A DNA stretch of 64,000 nt from Marinobacterium iners (GTDB lineage: Bacteria; Pseudomonadota; Gammaproteobacteria; Pseudomonadales; Balneatricaceae). Below the pieces are notes generated by a model. That model was not told the origin of the DNA and ran no database searches. It saw only the letters and a list, made by a program, of their open reading frames with translations. The stretch spans positions 2,170,001 through 2,234,000 of the forward strand of contig NZ_CP022297.1 of NCBI RefSeq assembly GCF_017310015.1, given 5' to 3'. This document shows, piece by piece, positions 10,321-18,602 of the stretch (position 1 is the first letter of the stretch; each line of letters starts with the position of its first letter). The translations under genes were made by a program, and so were the position numbers.

Positions 10321-10896
10321 TTACGCCTTGCTTGATTTGCTGCTGGACGCAGCCTTTGTGCTATCGCCGGTTTTGGCTGTTTCCCGCGTCGCTTCAGTCT
10401 TGGCTGATGCGTCCGCGGTTTGCTCTTCTTCAGTGGCTTCAGAGCCTCGAGGAGCAAACATGTTCCACACCGCCATATTCTGATCGGCAAAGCGCCCCAT
10501 CATGGTCAGCGGGTTGGCTGCGCCCATCATGGTCTGCATCTGCTCACGGATCCGATCCTGATGCTCGAGGAAGGCGGCAATACTCTGCTCCAGATACTGA
10601 CTCATCATCCCCTGCATGCTGTCGCCATAGAAGCGGATCAGCTGCTGCAGGACCTGATTGGTCAGCAGGGTGCCATGCCCTTCCGCTTCCTGCTCACTGA
10701 TGATCTGCAGCAGAATGTTGCGGGTCAGGTCGTTGCCGGTCTTGGAGTCCTGAACCTGAAATTTCTCGCCACTGAGTACCAGCTGCTTCACGTCCTCAAG
10801 GGTGACGTAACAACTGCGCGATGTATCGTACAGGCGTCGATTGGTGTATTTACGCAGAATCCGCACTGCCGCTTCTCCTGTTCCACTCTGACTCAT
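10321..10896 (-). CDS. phaR: PHA synthesis repressor / granule-associated regulator PhaR
   Basis: The 191-residue product begins with the PHB accumulation DNA-binding domain (residues about 10-75: ILRKYTNRRLYDTSRSCYVT). The middle part resembles the PHB accumulation regulatory repeat, and the tail is low-complexity, rich in A, S, T and K. PhaR proteins bind both DNA upstream of phasin and pha genes and the nascent polymer, so repression lifts as granules form. It converges with phaE-phaC and is 13 bases downstream of the small DUF gene. Its targets probably include one or both synthase loci; that is inference. Confidence 0.9.
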   Translation of the reverse strand: MSQSGTGEAAVRILRKYTNRRLYDTSRSCYVTLEDVKQLVLSGEKFQVQDSKTGNDLTRNILLQIISEQEAEGHGTLLTNQVLQQLIRFYGDSMQGMMSQYLEQSIAAFLEHQDRIREQMQTMMGAANPLTMMGRFADQNMAVWNMFAPRGSEATEEEQTADASAKTEATRETAKTGDSTKAASSSKSSKA

Positions 10897-10909
10897 CCGT
10901 CACTTCCGT

Positions 10910-11164
10910 TCAGTCGGTATCGCGCTTGCTGCTTCCATACTGGTTCATCATGCTGAACAGCAGCTTCTGGAAAGCCTCCATCGAGCCGATACCGTTATTA
11001 AGATAGGGCTTAAGCAGCGTGAGCGGGTCATAACCTTCCGCCCCCGCTTCCATCTGCTCACGCACCTTGGCAATCATCTCCTGCTGCAGGCTCGCCACAT
11101 CGGGTAACCCCAGGGCTCGACGCAGCTCCTCCGGTGTCATCTCAATATCAACTCTGAAGTTCAT
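10910..11164 (-). CDS. Small DUF6489-like protein linked to PHA genes
   Basis: The 84-residue soluble product starts MNFRVDIEMTPEELRRALGLPDVAS and has a helical middle (QQEMIAKVREQM). It ends with a PYLNNGIGSMEAFQKLLFSMM segment. I recall this family as DUF6489, a domain of unknown function often seen near PHA genes, but I cannot confirm the match. It lies immediately upstream of phaR on the same strand, so it is probably co-transcribed. No signal peptide or membrane segment is visible. A granule-associated role is possible but unproven. Confidence 0.7.
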   Translation of the reverse strand: MNFRVDIEMTPEELRRALGLPDVASLQQEMIAKVREQMEAGAEGYDPLTLLKPYLNNGIGSMEAFQKLLFSMMNQYGSSKRDTD

Positions 11165-11230
11165 GTTTACTCCAACCGATCTGACCCGTAATTAAGGTTC
11201 ATACTATAGCAACTGCAGTGCAAAACAACT

Positions 11231-12385
11231 TCAGCTCGCACTTTGCTGCGCTTTTTCCGGATATATCCAGATCAATGTCAACACAATAGCCACCGCAGCC
11301 GCTGCTGCCGCCAGCAGAAAACTCCACTGCCCCAAGCTGCTCCAGAGCTGCCCGGAAAGAATCGCACCCGCCGCTCCACCAGCGCCAAAGCCAAGAGATG
11401 AAAACAGCGCCTGCCCACGCCCCTGAGTTGCATTCCCGAAATAATGCTGCACCAATGCAATCCCCACCGCATGCAGACTGCCAAAGGTCGCCGCATGCAG
11501 CAGCTGCGCAAACAGCATGACCGGCAGCAAGTCCGGCAGCATGGCGGTCAGACTCCAGCGCAGCACGCACAGCAGCAAACTGACCAGCATGATGTGACGC
11601 AGACTGAATTGTCGCAACAAACGCGGCATAAGGATAAACAACAGAATCTCGGCCACCACCCCCAGCGCCCAAAGCAAACCGATCTCGCTGCGCGTATACC
11701 CAAAGTCCTGCATCATCACACTGTAGAAGGTGTAGTAAGGCCCGTGACTGAGCTGCACTAGAAAGCAGATGGCAAAAAAAGCGATCACCTGTGGCTGGCG
11801 TAGAATGACACCGATCGCATCACCGCCATCGCCTGGTCGAGCAGGCCGCTCGGGAGGCGCGGAAATGATAAGCGTATTGAGCCAGATCAGTAGCATCAGC
11901 CCCATTACCACCCAGGGCAGCACGGCAATGCCGACGAGATCCAACAGCCATCCGATCAGTACCACTGCAAGCACGAAGCCCACCGAACCCCAGACACGAA
12001 TGCGACTGTAGCGGGCTTTTTCCTTACCCAGATAGCCCAAGGTTATCACTTCAAATTGGGGCAGCACCGCGTTCCAGAAAAAGCTGAAGCCCGCCATCAC
12101 CAGCGCTATGCCCAGTGCACTGGTCTGCCAGAATACAAGGATGAAGATCAGCCAGGTTGCCAATGCTCCGAAGCGAACAATTCGCACCCGCTGTCCGGTT
12201 CTGTCCGCAAGCCAGCCCCACAGGTTGGGCGCTATGACTCGCGACACATGGAGTATGCCCATCAGCCAGCCGATCGCAGTGGCGCCAAAACTCAGCGACT
12301 GCAACCACAGGGTCCAATAGGGGACCAGCGTGCCCAACAGGGCAAAATAGAAAAAATAGAAGCCGGACAGGCGGACATGAGGCAT
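11231..12385 (-). CDS. MFS transporter, HcaT-like
   Basis: The 384-residue product has about twelve hydrophobic segments. Its opening, SGFYFFYFALLGTLVPYWTLWL, together with GWLADRTGQRVR after TM2, fits the HcaT/LacY-like branch of the major facilitator superfamily. HcaT was proposed to import 3-phenylpropionate, but no catabolic genes for aromatic acids lie nearby, so the substrate is unknown. The gene stands alone, downstream of the speE terminator on the minus strand. It is the right length and appears intact. Confidence 0.8.
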   Translation of the reverse strand: MPHVRLSGFYFFYFALLGTLVPYWTLWLQSLSFGATAIGWLMGILHVSRVIAPNLWGWLADRTGQRVRIVRFGALATWLIFILVFWQTSALGIALVMAGFSFFWNAVLPQFEVITLGYLGKEKARYSRIRVWGSVGFVLAVVLIGWLLDLVGIAVLPWVVMGLMLLIWLNTLIISAPPERPARPGDGGDAIGVILRQPQVIAFFAICFLVQLSHGPYYTFYSVMMQDFGYTRSEIGLLWALGVVAEILLFILMPRLLRQFSLRHIMLVSLLLCVLRWSLTAMLPDLLPVMLFAQLLHAATFGSLHAVGIALVQHYFGNATQGRGQALFSSLGFGAGGAAGAILSGQLWSSLGQWSFLLAAAAAAVAIVLTLIWIYPEKAQQSAS

Positions 12386-12397
12386 AGGTCAAAATCA

Positions 12398-12424
12398 CGA
12401 AAAAGCCGGCACTGTGGCCGGCTT
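12398..12424 (-). terminator. Intrinsic terminator of speDE
   Basis: An 8-bp perfect stem (AAGCCGGC 12403-12410, GCCGGCTT 12417-12424) with a 6-base loop is followed on the minus strand by TTTTTCG. It lies 25 bases after the speE stop and before the MFS gene. Confidence 0.8.
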
Positions 12425-12448
12425 GGAAGATCGAGTCTGACGCGAGCG

Positions 12449-13306
12449 TCAGAGTGAATCCAGTGCGGTCACAACATACTGCGGCAGTGCAAAACTGGCA
12501 ACATGCAACGCCGGATTGTAGTAACGGGTGTAAATCTCGCTGGCCTCATAGCGCATCTGAACAGTGTTCAGATCAAGCTGACGCAACGCCGGATTATCCG
12601 TCGCCCAGGCAAAAGTCATCACACCGCCCGCATAGGTGGGCACTGCCGCATTGTAGAAGGTCTGATCGGCAAAATAGGGGCCCAGACGCCGGCAGGTTGT
12701 GAGAATTTCATCCGGTTGCATGAACGGCACACCGTTTTGCGCCACAAATACACCGCCTTCATTCAGGCAACGCTTGCAGCCTTCATAGAAGCGACTGGAG
12801 AACAACACCTCACCCGGCCCAACCGGATCGGTACAGTCAGAGATGATCACGTCGAATGTTTCCTGACATTCGCTCACGAACTCAACGCCGTCCGCAATCA
12901 CGATATTGGCGCGTGGATCATCGAAAGCGCCTGCGGAATGATTGGGCAGGTACTGACGACACATATCGATCACGGCTTGATCAATTTCGACCTGAGTGAC
13001 ATGCTCAACACTGGCATGCTTGAGCACCTCGCGCAGAATACCGCCGTCTCCACCGCCAATGATCAGGACACGCCTGGCATCGCCGTGCGCTAGCAGTGGC
13101 ACGTGGGTCATCATCTCGTGATAGATGAACTCATCACGCTCCGTGGTCTGAATAATGCCATCAAGCGCCATCACCGTACCGAACTCCCGGTTACGGAAGA
13201 TGATCAGCTTCTGATGTTCGGTTCGGTGTTCAAACAACACCTGATCCAGCGTAAAGCTCTGACCGTAACCTGCGTACAACTTCTCAACGTAGGTAGTCGT
13301 CGTCAT
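12449..13306 (-). CDS. speE: Spermidine synthase
   Basis: SpeE transfers the aminopropyl group from decarboxylated SAM to putrescine. The 285-residue product contains the polyamine synthase core: YVEKLYAGYGQSF, the decarboxylated-SAM-binding VLIIGGGDGGILREVLKH, and DVIISDCTDPVGPGE with the catalytic aspartate. I start at the ATG at 13306, preceded by AGGTGAG, instead of the TTG one codon upstream. The start overlaps the 3' end of speD by 23 bases, so the two genes are translationally coupled. Confidence 0.95.
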   Translation of the reverse strand: MTTTTYVEKLYAGYGQSFTLDQVLFEHRTEHQKLIIFRNREFGTVMALDGIIQTTERDEFIYHEMMTHVPLLAHGDARRVLIIGGGDGGILREVLKHASVEHVTQVEIDQAVIDMCRQYLPNHSAGAFDDPRANIVIADGVEFVSECQETFDVIISDCTDPVGPGEVLFSSRFYEGCKRCLNEGGVFVAQNGVPFMQPDEILTTCRRLGPYFADQTFYNAAVPTYAGGVMTFAWATDNPALRQLDLNTVQMRYEASEIYTRYYNPALHVASFALPQYVVTALDSL

Positions 13307-13781
13307 CAATGCTCACCTTGCCTCGGAGGATCTCTTCAACTTCAACCTTTGACGGGGCAAAGGCTGCTTCCAGTACCGGAATGGCTTTGGCCGGCTCCGA
13401 TTCGCCACACATGAACACATCGAATGCCGCAAAGTTACGCTCCGGCCAGGTGTGTACACTGATATGGGATTCTGCCAACACCGCCACACCCGAGATACCG
13501 CCATTGGGGGTAAAGTGATGCAGGTGAATGTGCAGCAGTGTTGCCTTGGCAGCCTTTACGGATTCACGCAGTGCCTTTTCCATCACTTCAAGATCATCCA
13601 GGCGGGAAGCGCCGCGCAGATCGATGATCAGATGAGTACCGGCATAGCGGTGTCCGTCGCGTTCAATGAAAAAGTCCAGACGCTCTTCATCGTCGCCCTG
13701 TGTGTAGGCTGGCCAATCAGCAACACTGCCTTCAACCTCTTGGTCGTTGACTTCTGACGCCAGGTCAATCGCTTCTTGCAT
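13284..13781 (-). CDS. speD: S-adenosylmethionine decarboxylase proenzyme (SpeD/SpeH type)
   Basis: The enzyme makes decarboxylated SAM for spermidine synthesis and uses a pyruvoyl group formed by self-cleavage. The 165-residue product carries the processing site LAESHISVHTWPE; cleavage would fall between E104 and S105. His and Cys catalytic residues are visible in HLHHFTPNGG and VFMCGES. Compared with the usual 120-130 residue short proenzyme it has an extra N-terminal stretch of about 35 residues, acidic in character. Upstream lies a structured leader with an intrinsic terminator. Confidence 0.92.
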   Translation of the reverse strand: MQEAIDLASEVNDQEVEGSVADWPAYTQGDDEERLDFFIERDGHRYAGTHLIIDLRGASRLDDLEVMEKALRESVKAAKATLLHIHLHHFTPNGGISGVAVLAESHISVHTWPERNFAAFDVFMCGESEPAKAIPVLEAAFAPSKVEVEEILRGKVSIDDDDYLR

Positions 13782-13833
13782 GGGGAGTGACTCCAGACAA
13801 GCCTGTGCTTGCGCACAGATAAAAACAAAAACC

Positions 13834-13960
13834 CAACCTCTCAGGTTGCGCTGAACCCTGCAGCAGCGCTAGTAAAAGTCGAAGGGCGTATATTCAGACA
13901 CCTTCTCAGCGCGTTACAGATTTCGCACACCCCAAAGGGTTGGGACGTAGGGAATTTCTG
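13834..13960 (-). ncRNA. Structured leader or small RNA ending in a terminator, upstream of speD
   Basis: A minus-strand transcript from the promoter at 13966-13993 would fold into three parts. A long-range 7-bp stem (GCGCTGA/TCAGCGC, 13912-13906 with 13854-13848) encloses a strong hairpin (GAAGGTGT with ACGCC-c-TTC). A terminator hairpin follows (CAACCT-GAG-AGGTTG, 13848-13834), then GGGTTTTTGTTTTT. Only about 50 bases separate this tract from the speD ATG, so there is little room for another promoter. A 5' CCCAACC (13944-13938) is fully complementary to GGTTGGG in the terminator 3' arm and could act as an antiterminator. I match it to no known RNA family. Confidence 0.55.
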
Positions 13961-13965
13961 CCGCA

Positions 13966-13993
13966 TTTATACCGCGTTATGCTTAAATTTCAA
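13966..13993 (-). promoter_or_regulatory. Predicted sigma70 promoter of the speD leader
   Basis: On the minus strand TTGAAA (13993-13988) and TATAAA (13971-13966) are 16 bases apart, each with five of six consensus matches. Transcription would begin near 13959, about 178 bases before speD. Confidence 0.6.
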
Positions 13994-14062
13994 GCAAAAA
14001 ACGGCTTGCAGTCAGAAAAAATTAATATTGCTCCATTAAACTCAAAGGGTTACAAACCTGAC

Positions 14063-15154
14063 TCAGCTCAGCACCGGAAGGTTTGTCTCAACATCTCCAT
14101 TCTGACCACGATCACGCAGAAGGTGATCCAGTAGTACTATGGCCATCATCGCCTCGGCAATGGGGGTTGCGCGGATGCCGACGCAAGGGTCATGCCGCCC
14201 CTTGGTCACCACCTCAATCGCTTCGCCAGAAGCGTTGATGCTTCGACCCGGCAAACGCAGACTGGAGGTTGGCTTAAGCGCGATATGCGCCTCAATGGCC
14301 TGCCCCGTCGAAATGCCACCCAGAATGCCGCCAGCATGATTGGAAAGAAATCCCTCAGGCGTCATCTCATCACGGTGCTCGGTACCCTTCTGATTTACCA
14401 CGGCAAAACCGTCACCAATCTCGACACCTTTGACCGCATTAATGCTCATCAAGGCATGTGCCAGATCGGCATCCAGTCTATCAAAGATCGGCTCCCCGAG
14501 CCCGACCGGCACACCGGAGGCCTGCACGGAGATACGCGCACCGATGGAGTTACCCTCCTTGCGCAGCTCATCCATGTAGACTTCCATCTGTGCAGCCGCG
14601 TCTGCATCTGGCGAGAAGAAGGGGTTATTATCCACCTCATTCCAGTCGAAGCGACTCATGTCGATCGCGATCGGCCCAAGCTGGGACAGGTAGCCACGCA
14701 CCTGCACACCTTTCTGAGCCAGTACTTTCTTGGCGATGGCGCCTGCAGCAACACGCATGGCGGTTTCCCGTGCCGAAGAACGGCCACCGCCACGGTAATC
14801 ACGAAAACCATACTTGTGCGAATACACATAATCTGCGTGTGCCGGGCGGAAGGTCTCGGCAATATTGGAATAGTCCTTTGAGCGCTGATCAGTATTTTCG
14901 ATCAACAATCCAATCGGAGTGCCCGTGGTCTTGCCCTCGAACACACCGGACAGGATTCGCACCTGATCCGGCTCACGACGCTGAGTGGTGTGGCGTGATG
15001 TACCCGGCTTGCGGCGATCCAGGTCCGCCTGCAGATCCGCTTCACTCAGCTCAATCCCCGGAGGACAGCCATCCACTATGCAGCCCAGTGCCGGCCCGTG
15101 GCTTTCGCCGAAAGTAGTGACGGTAAAGAGTTTGCCAAAGCTGTTACCCGACAT
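14063..15154 (-). CDS. aroC: Chorismate synthase
   Basis: AroC converts 5-enolpyruvylshikimate-3-phosphate to chorismate with reduced FMN, the last shikimate step. The 363-residue product contains the three family signatures: GESHGPALGCIVDGCPPG near residue 16, RGGGRSSARETAMRVAAGA, and the C-terminal RHDPCVGIRATPIAEAM. Length is typical. It starts 17 bases downstream of prmB on the same strand, as in E. coli where smrB, prmB and aroC are neighbours. Nothing unusual is seen. Confidence 0.97.
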   Translation of the reverse strand: MSGNSFGKLFTVTTFGESHGPALGCIVDGCPPGIELSEADLQADLDRRKPGTSRHTTQRREPDQVRILSGVFEGKTTGTPIGLLIENTDQRSKDYSNIAETFRPAHADYVYSHKYGFRDYRGGGRSSARETAMRVAAGAIAKKVLAQKGVQVRGYLSQLGPIAIDMSRFDWNEVDNNPFFSPDADAAAQMEVYMDELRKEGNSIGARISVQASGVPVGLGEPIFDRLDADLAHALMSINAVKGVEIGDGFAVVNQKGTEHRDEMTPEGFLSNHAGGILGGISTGQAIEAHIALKPTSSLRLPGRSINASGEAIEVVTKGRHDPCVGIRATPIAEAMMAIVLLDHLLRDRGQNGDVETNLPVLS

Positions 15155-15171
15155 ACGCTATCTCTGTAGGT

Positions 15172-16089
15172 TCATAAAAGCGCCGCATGAGCCCGCAGCT
15201 CTGCCGCTGTAATGGTAAATACGCCGTTACCACCGGCATCCAATTCGACCCAAATCAACGGCAGCTCGGGATAGGCCTGCATCAGATGCACCTCTGAGTT
15301 GCCGACCTCAACCACCAGCAGGCCTTCATCGGTCATGTGGTCGGCCGCTTCGCGCAAAATACGGCGGGTGATATCAAGCCCATCATCACCAGAGCCCAGC
15401 GCCAGACCCGGCTCATGTTGATACTCGGCCGGCATACTGGCCAGGTCATCTGCATCCACATACGGAGGGTTACTCACGATTAGATCGTATCGTTCACCCT
15501 GCAGGTTCTCGAACAGATCACCCTGGCGGGCCGACACCCTATCACCCAATTGATGACGTTCGATATTGCGCTGAGCCACTTCAAGCGCATCGGTTGAGAT
15601 GTCAGCAAGGTCAACCTCAGCCTCCTCAAAGGCATAGGCACAGGCGATACCGATACAGCCACTGCCGGTGCAGAGATCCAGAATCCGGTTAACCGACCCG
15701 GGGCGCAGCCAGGGTTCAAAACCGGTCTCAATCAACTGCGCAATGGGTGAGCGCGGGATCAACACACGCTCGTCGACATGAAACGGCAATCCCATAAACC
15801 AAGCCTCACCCGTGATGTAAGGCAGAGGGCGCCGCAGCTCCACTCGCTGGTGCACATAATCCAGTACGCGTTCTTTTTCGGTTTGGGTCAGGCGCGCATC
15901 GAGCACGACAGGATCGGTATCCCAGGGAAGATGCACCGCATTGAGCACCAGTTGACTGGCTTCGTCCCAGGCGGTCACATGACCGTGCCCAAACCAGACT
16001 TGATGCTGATGGAAAGCCGATACCGACCAGCGGATATAATCACGCAGGGTATGCAGTTCGGAAGTAATCGCCACTTGATCCGGATTCAT
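15172..16089 (-). CDS. prmB: Ribosomal protein L3 glutamine methyltransferase PrmB
   Basis: PrmB methylates the glutamine side chain of L3 using SAM. The 305-residue product has an N-terminal helical domain, a SAM-binding motif ILDLCTGSGCIGIACA at about residue 140, and the glutamine-methyltransferase signature SNPPY near residue 205. The related PrmC acts on release factors. The long N-terminal domain and the position between the smr gene and aroC favour PrmB. Confidence 0.93.
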   Translation of the reverse strand: MNPDQVAITSELHTLRDYIRWSVSAFHQHQVWFGHGHVTAWDEASQLVLNAVHLPWDTDPVVLDARLTQTEKERVLDYVHQRVELRRPLPYITGEAWFMGLPFHVDERVLIPRSPIAQLIETGFEPWLRPGSVNRILDLCTGSGCIGIACAYAFEEAEVDLADISTDALEVAQRNIERHQLGDRVSARQGDLFENLQGERYDLIVSNPPYVDADDLASMPAEYQHEPGLALGSGDDGLDITRRILREAADHMTDEGLLVVEVGNSEVHLMQAYPELPLIWVELDAGGNGVFTITAAELRAHAALL

Positions 16090-16159
16090 CTCTCGCCCGA
16101 TAATGCGGAATTATGTTGATTCAGGCCGGTTATGTTAATGAAATCCCCCGTTGAACGCC

Positions 16160-16735
16160 ATGTCTTATCCTTCTGACCAGGAGCAGGACGACGATCTCGA
16201 CTTCGACTCTGCCATGCAGGGCGTTACACGGATACGTCACGATCGCCATGTAGACCCCGATGCGGGCAAGCTGAAGCTGCGACGCAAACAGGACAGCGCC
16301 ACTCGCTTTCGCCGGCAGGCCGCTGAACAGGAGGTTGAACAGGTGATTGATGGCCTGTCGTCTGAAGCTTCCCAGATCGTCGATTCTGCCGATGAGCTGC
16401 TTTTTGCGGCTCCCGGCGTTCAGCTGCGGCTGCTTAAACGCCTGCGACTTGGCCACCTGCCCTGGGAGGCCGGGCTTGATCTGCACGGCTATACGGTCGA
16501 GTCGGCCCGGGATGAACTCAGCGAATTCATTCGAGACGCATCGCGCCAACAGCTGCGCTGCGTACTGATTATCCATGGCAAAGCCTACACTCAGCCCGGC
16601 CAGCCAGCCCTGCTCAAGTCATGCGTCAACGACTGGCTGCGCCAGTTGCACGATGTACTGGCTTTCAGCTCTGCCCAGCCACGGGATGGAGGTACCGGCG
16701 CGGTTTATGTACTGCTCCGCAAGAAGGGGAGCTGA
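16160..16735 (+). CDS. Smr-domain endonuclease (SmrA/SmrB family)
   Basis: The 191-residue product has a charged N-terminal extension and a C-terminal Smr domain (about residues 105-190). Visible motifs are GLDLHGYTVESARDEL and LIIHGKAYT, with the terminal GGTGAVYVLLRKK. SmrB in E. coli cleaves mRNA between collided ribosomes. Position divergent from prmB-aroC matches smrB, while the wording of the domain (QPRDGGTGAVYVLL) looks more like SmrA/YdaL. I therefore leave the symbol open. The start is the ATG at 16160; the longer frame begins with a TTG without support. Confidence 0.85.
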   Translation: MSYPSDQEQDDDLDFDSAMQGVTRIRHDRHVDPDAGKLKLRRKQDSATRFRRQAAEQEVEQVIDGLSSEASQIVDSADELLFAAPGVQLRLLKRLRLGHLPWEAGLDLHGYTVESARDELSEFIRDASRQQLRCVLIIHGKAYTQPGQPALLKSCVNDWLRQLHDVLAFSSAQPRDGGTGAVYVLLRKKGS

Positions 16736-16856
16736 GCTTTTCCTCCGTTTCCGGACAAGCTCTGCTATGATGCAGATGTTGTGAATCTGACCTCTTATTT
16801 CCGGCCGCCCCGCCTTCAGGGCATGCAGGCCGGTAATGCTGATGCTGGGACCTGCG

Positions 16857-17921
16857 ATGATCGATCTTCACAAATATCTTAACCTGATGGCCGATACCAG
16901 TGCATCAGATCTGTTCCTGAGTACCCACACTCCGATCCAGATCAAGGTTGAAGGCAGTATGCGTGAGGTTGATACAACCCCACTGCCCCCCGGCTCCACT
17001 GAAGAACTGTCCAACCACTTGATGACCAACCATCAGCAGGAACAGTTTAAACGTGAGCTGGAAATGAATTTTGCCTATGAAGTACCCGATATCGGTCGTT
17101 TCAGGGTGAACGTCTACCGACAGCGCGGTGATGTTGCACTGGTGATTCGCATGATTCGCCACAAGATTCCATCCATTGAAGAACTGAATCTGCCCTCGAT
17201 TCTGAAAAGTCTGGTAATGTTGCGCAGCGGACTGGTACTACTGGTCGGCTCAACCGGCTCAGGCAAGTCAACCTCGCTGGCTTCGATGATTGAATATCGT
17301 AACCAGCGCGCTACCGGCCACATCCTCACCATCGAGGACCCGATTGAATTTTTGCACACCAACCGAAAATCCCTGATCAATCAACGCGAAGTGGGTGTCG
17401 ATACCCTGTCCTACAGCAATGCCCTGAAGAATGCTCTGCGCGAAGCCCCGGATGTAATCCTGATTGGCGAGATCCGTGATCGAGAAACCATGGAACAGGC
17501 GATTCGCTACTCTGAAACCGGCCATCTGTGCATCTCAACCCTGCATGCCAACAACAGCGTTCAAGCTGTGGAGCATATCGTCAATTTCTTCCATGAAGCA
17601 GAAATGCACAAGATCAACACGGACTTGTCACTCAATCTGAAGGGGATCGTGGCCCAGCGGCTGATCCGGGATGTAAACGAGCGCTACATCCCAGCCACTG
17701 AAGTGATGATCAACACCCCCTATATCGCCAAACTGATTGCCCGTGGAGAGTATTCTCGCATCCGAGAAGCCATTGACCAGAGCAGCAATAGCGCCGCACA
17801 CACCTTTGACGCCAACCTGTTGCATCTATATCAGGACGGCAAAATCACGCTCGAAGAGGCACTGCACAACGCCGATTCACGCAACAATGTGTCACTGAGA
17901 CTCAAGCTTCTGGGAGGCTGA
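16857..17921 (+). CDS. pilU: Type IV pilus retraction ATPase, PilU-like
   Basis: The 354-residue product is a PilT/PilU-family ATPase that powers pilus retraction at the cytoplasmic membrane. It shows a Walker A motif GSTGSGKST at residues 131-139, an Asp box around ILTIEDPIEFLH, a Walker B region DVILIGEIRD and a His box ISTLHANNS. The start MIDLHKYLNLMAD and the lack of a neighbouring pilT suggest PilU, but a lone PilT paralogue cannot be excluded. Alternative ATGs at 16836 and 16842 are in frame; 16857 gives the usual N-terminus. A clear terminator follows. Confidence 0.85.
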   Translation: MIDLHKYLNLMADTSASDLFLSTHTPIQIKVEGSMREVDTTPLPPGSTEELSNHLMTNHQQEQFKRELEMNFAYEVPDIGRFRVNVYRQRGDVALVIRMIRHKIPSIEELNLPSILKSLVMLRSGLVLLVGSTGSGKSTSLASMIEYRNQRATGHILTIEDPIEFLHTNRKSLINQREVGVDTLSYSNALKNALREAPDVILIGEIRDRETMEQAIRYSETGHLCISTLHANNSVQAVEHIVNFFHEAEMHKINTDLSLNLKGIVAQRLIRDVNERYIPATEVMINTPYIAKLIARGEYSRIREAIDQSSNSAAHTFDANLLHLYQDGKITLEEALHNADSRNNVSLRLKLLGG

Positions 17922-17947
17922 TCCCCAACTCACAGCGCAACGGCCTT

Positions 17948-17974
17948 TACCCGAGTGCTCTGTTCGGGTATTTT
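17948..17974 (+). terminator. Intrinsic terminator after the pilU-like gene
   Basis: A 7-bp stem (TACCCGA 17948-17954, TCGGGTA 17964-17970) with a 9-base loop is followed by TTTT. It lies 27 bases after the stop codon and before folE. Confidence 0.65.
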
Positions 17975-18020
17975 AACCGGTTTTCACCCAAGCCAGCCCC
18001 ACTCCTGAGGAATGCAGCAG

Positions 18021-18560
18021 ATGGAAGCAGAATACGCCAGCATCATAGAACAGCTCGGAGAAGATATTGGCCGCGACGGTTTGCGTGACACGCCGGCACG
18101 TGCTGCCAAGGCGATGCGCTTTCTGACACGCGGTTACAACCAGAGCCTGGATGAGGTCGTCAATGGCGCCCTGTTTTCCTCAGATAACAGTGAAATGGTG
18201 TTGGTACGGGATATAGAGCTGTATTCCATGTGCGAACATCACCTGCTGCCGTTTATTGGCAAGGCGCATGTTGCCTATATCCCTCAGGGCAAGGTAGTAG
18301 GCCTGTCCAAAATCGCCCGCATTGTTGACATGTATGCACGCCGACTGCAGATCCAGGAAAACATGACTAAAGAAATTGCCGAAGCCATTCAGCAAGTTAC
18401 GGATGCAGCGGGCGTTGGGGTTGTGATTGAGGCACAGCATATGTGCATGATGATGCGCGGCGTGGAAAAGCAAAACGCCATGATGAAAACCTCAATGATG
18501 CTGGGCTCTTTCCGAGAAAACCCGGCAACCCGTACCGAGTTTCTGTCGTTGATTCGCTGA
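18021..18560 (+). CDS. folE: GTP cyclohydrolase I
   Basis: FolE converts GTP to 7,8-dihydroneopterin triphosphate, the first step to tetrahydrofolate. The product shows the zinc site in SMCEHHLLPFIG (C71 and H74) and its third ligand in AQHMCMMMRG. The conserved GLSKIARIVDMYARRLQ segment is present. Two in-frame ATGs exist; GAGG lies only one base from the first (18012) but ten bases from the second, so I choose 18021, giving 179 residues. The gene appears to be monocistronic. Confidence 0.94.
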   Translation: MEAEYASIIEQLGEDIGRDGLRDTPARAAKAMRFLTRGYNQSLDEVVNGALFSSDNSEMVLVRDIELYSMCEHHLLPFIGKAHVAYIPQGKVVGLSKIARIVDMYARRLQIQENMTKEIAEAIQQVTDAAGVGVVIEAQHMCMMMRGVEKQNAMMKTSMMLGSFRENPATRTEFLSLIR

Positions 18561-18602
18561 CCCAAAAAACCAGGGGTGGCCGCCCATATCAGCGGCCACT
18601 CC
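18561..18602 (-). terminator. Intrinsic terminator of the DUF4892 gene
   Basis: GTGGCCGC (18576-18583) and GCGGCCAC (18592-18599) form a perfect 8-bp stem, extendable to 11. On the minus strand it is followed by CTGGTTTTTTGGG. The stem overlaps the stop codon of the minus-strand gene and may also slow transcription from folE. Confidence 0.7.

Noticed and set aside
10248..10490. An 80-codon minus-strand frame at the phaC-phaR junction
   Set aside because: It arises from the tandem repeat and an alternative frame of phaR; the PhaR frame is clearly the coding one.
13895..13912. CTGAGA in the speD leader as a thiamine pyrophosphate riboswitch motif
   Set aside because: The other conserved TPP segments are absent and no thiamine gene follows; the match is only six bases.
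13809..14134. Two short plus-strand frames in the speD-aroC gap
   Set aside because: Neither has a ribosome site or coherent composition; the interval is better explained by a minus-strand promoter, RNA hairpins and a terminator.
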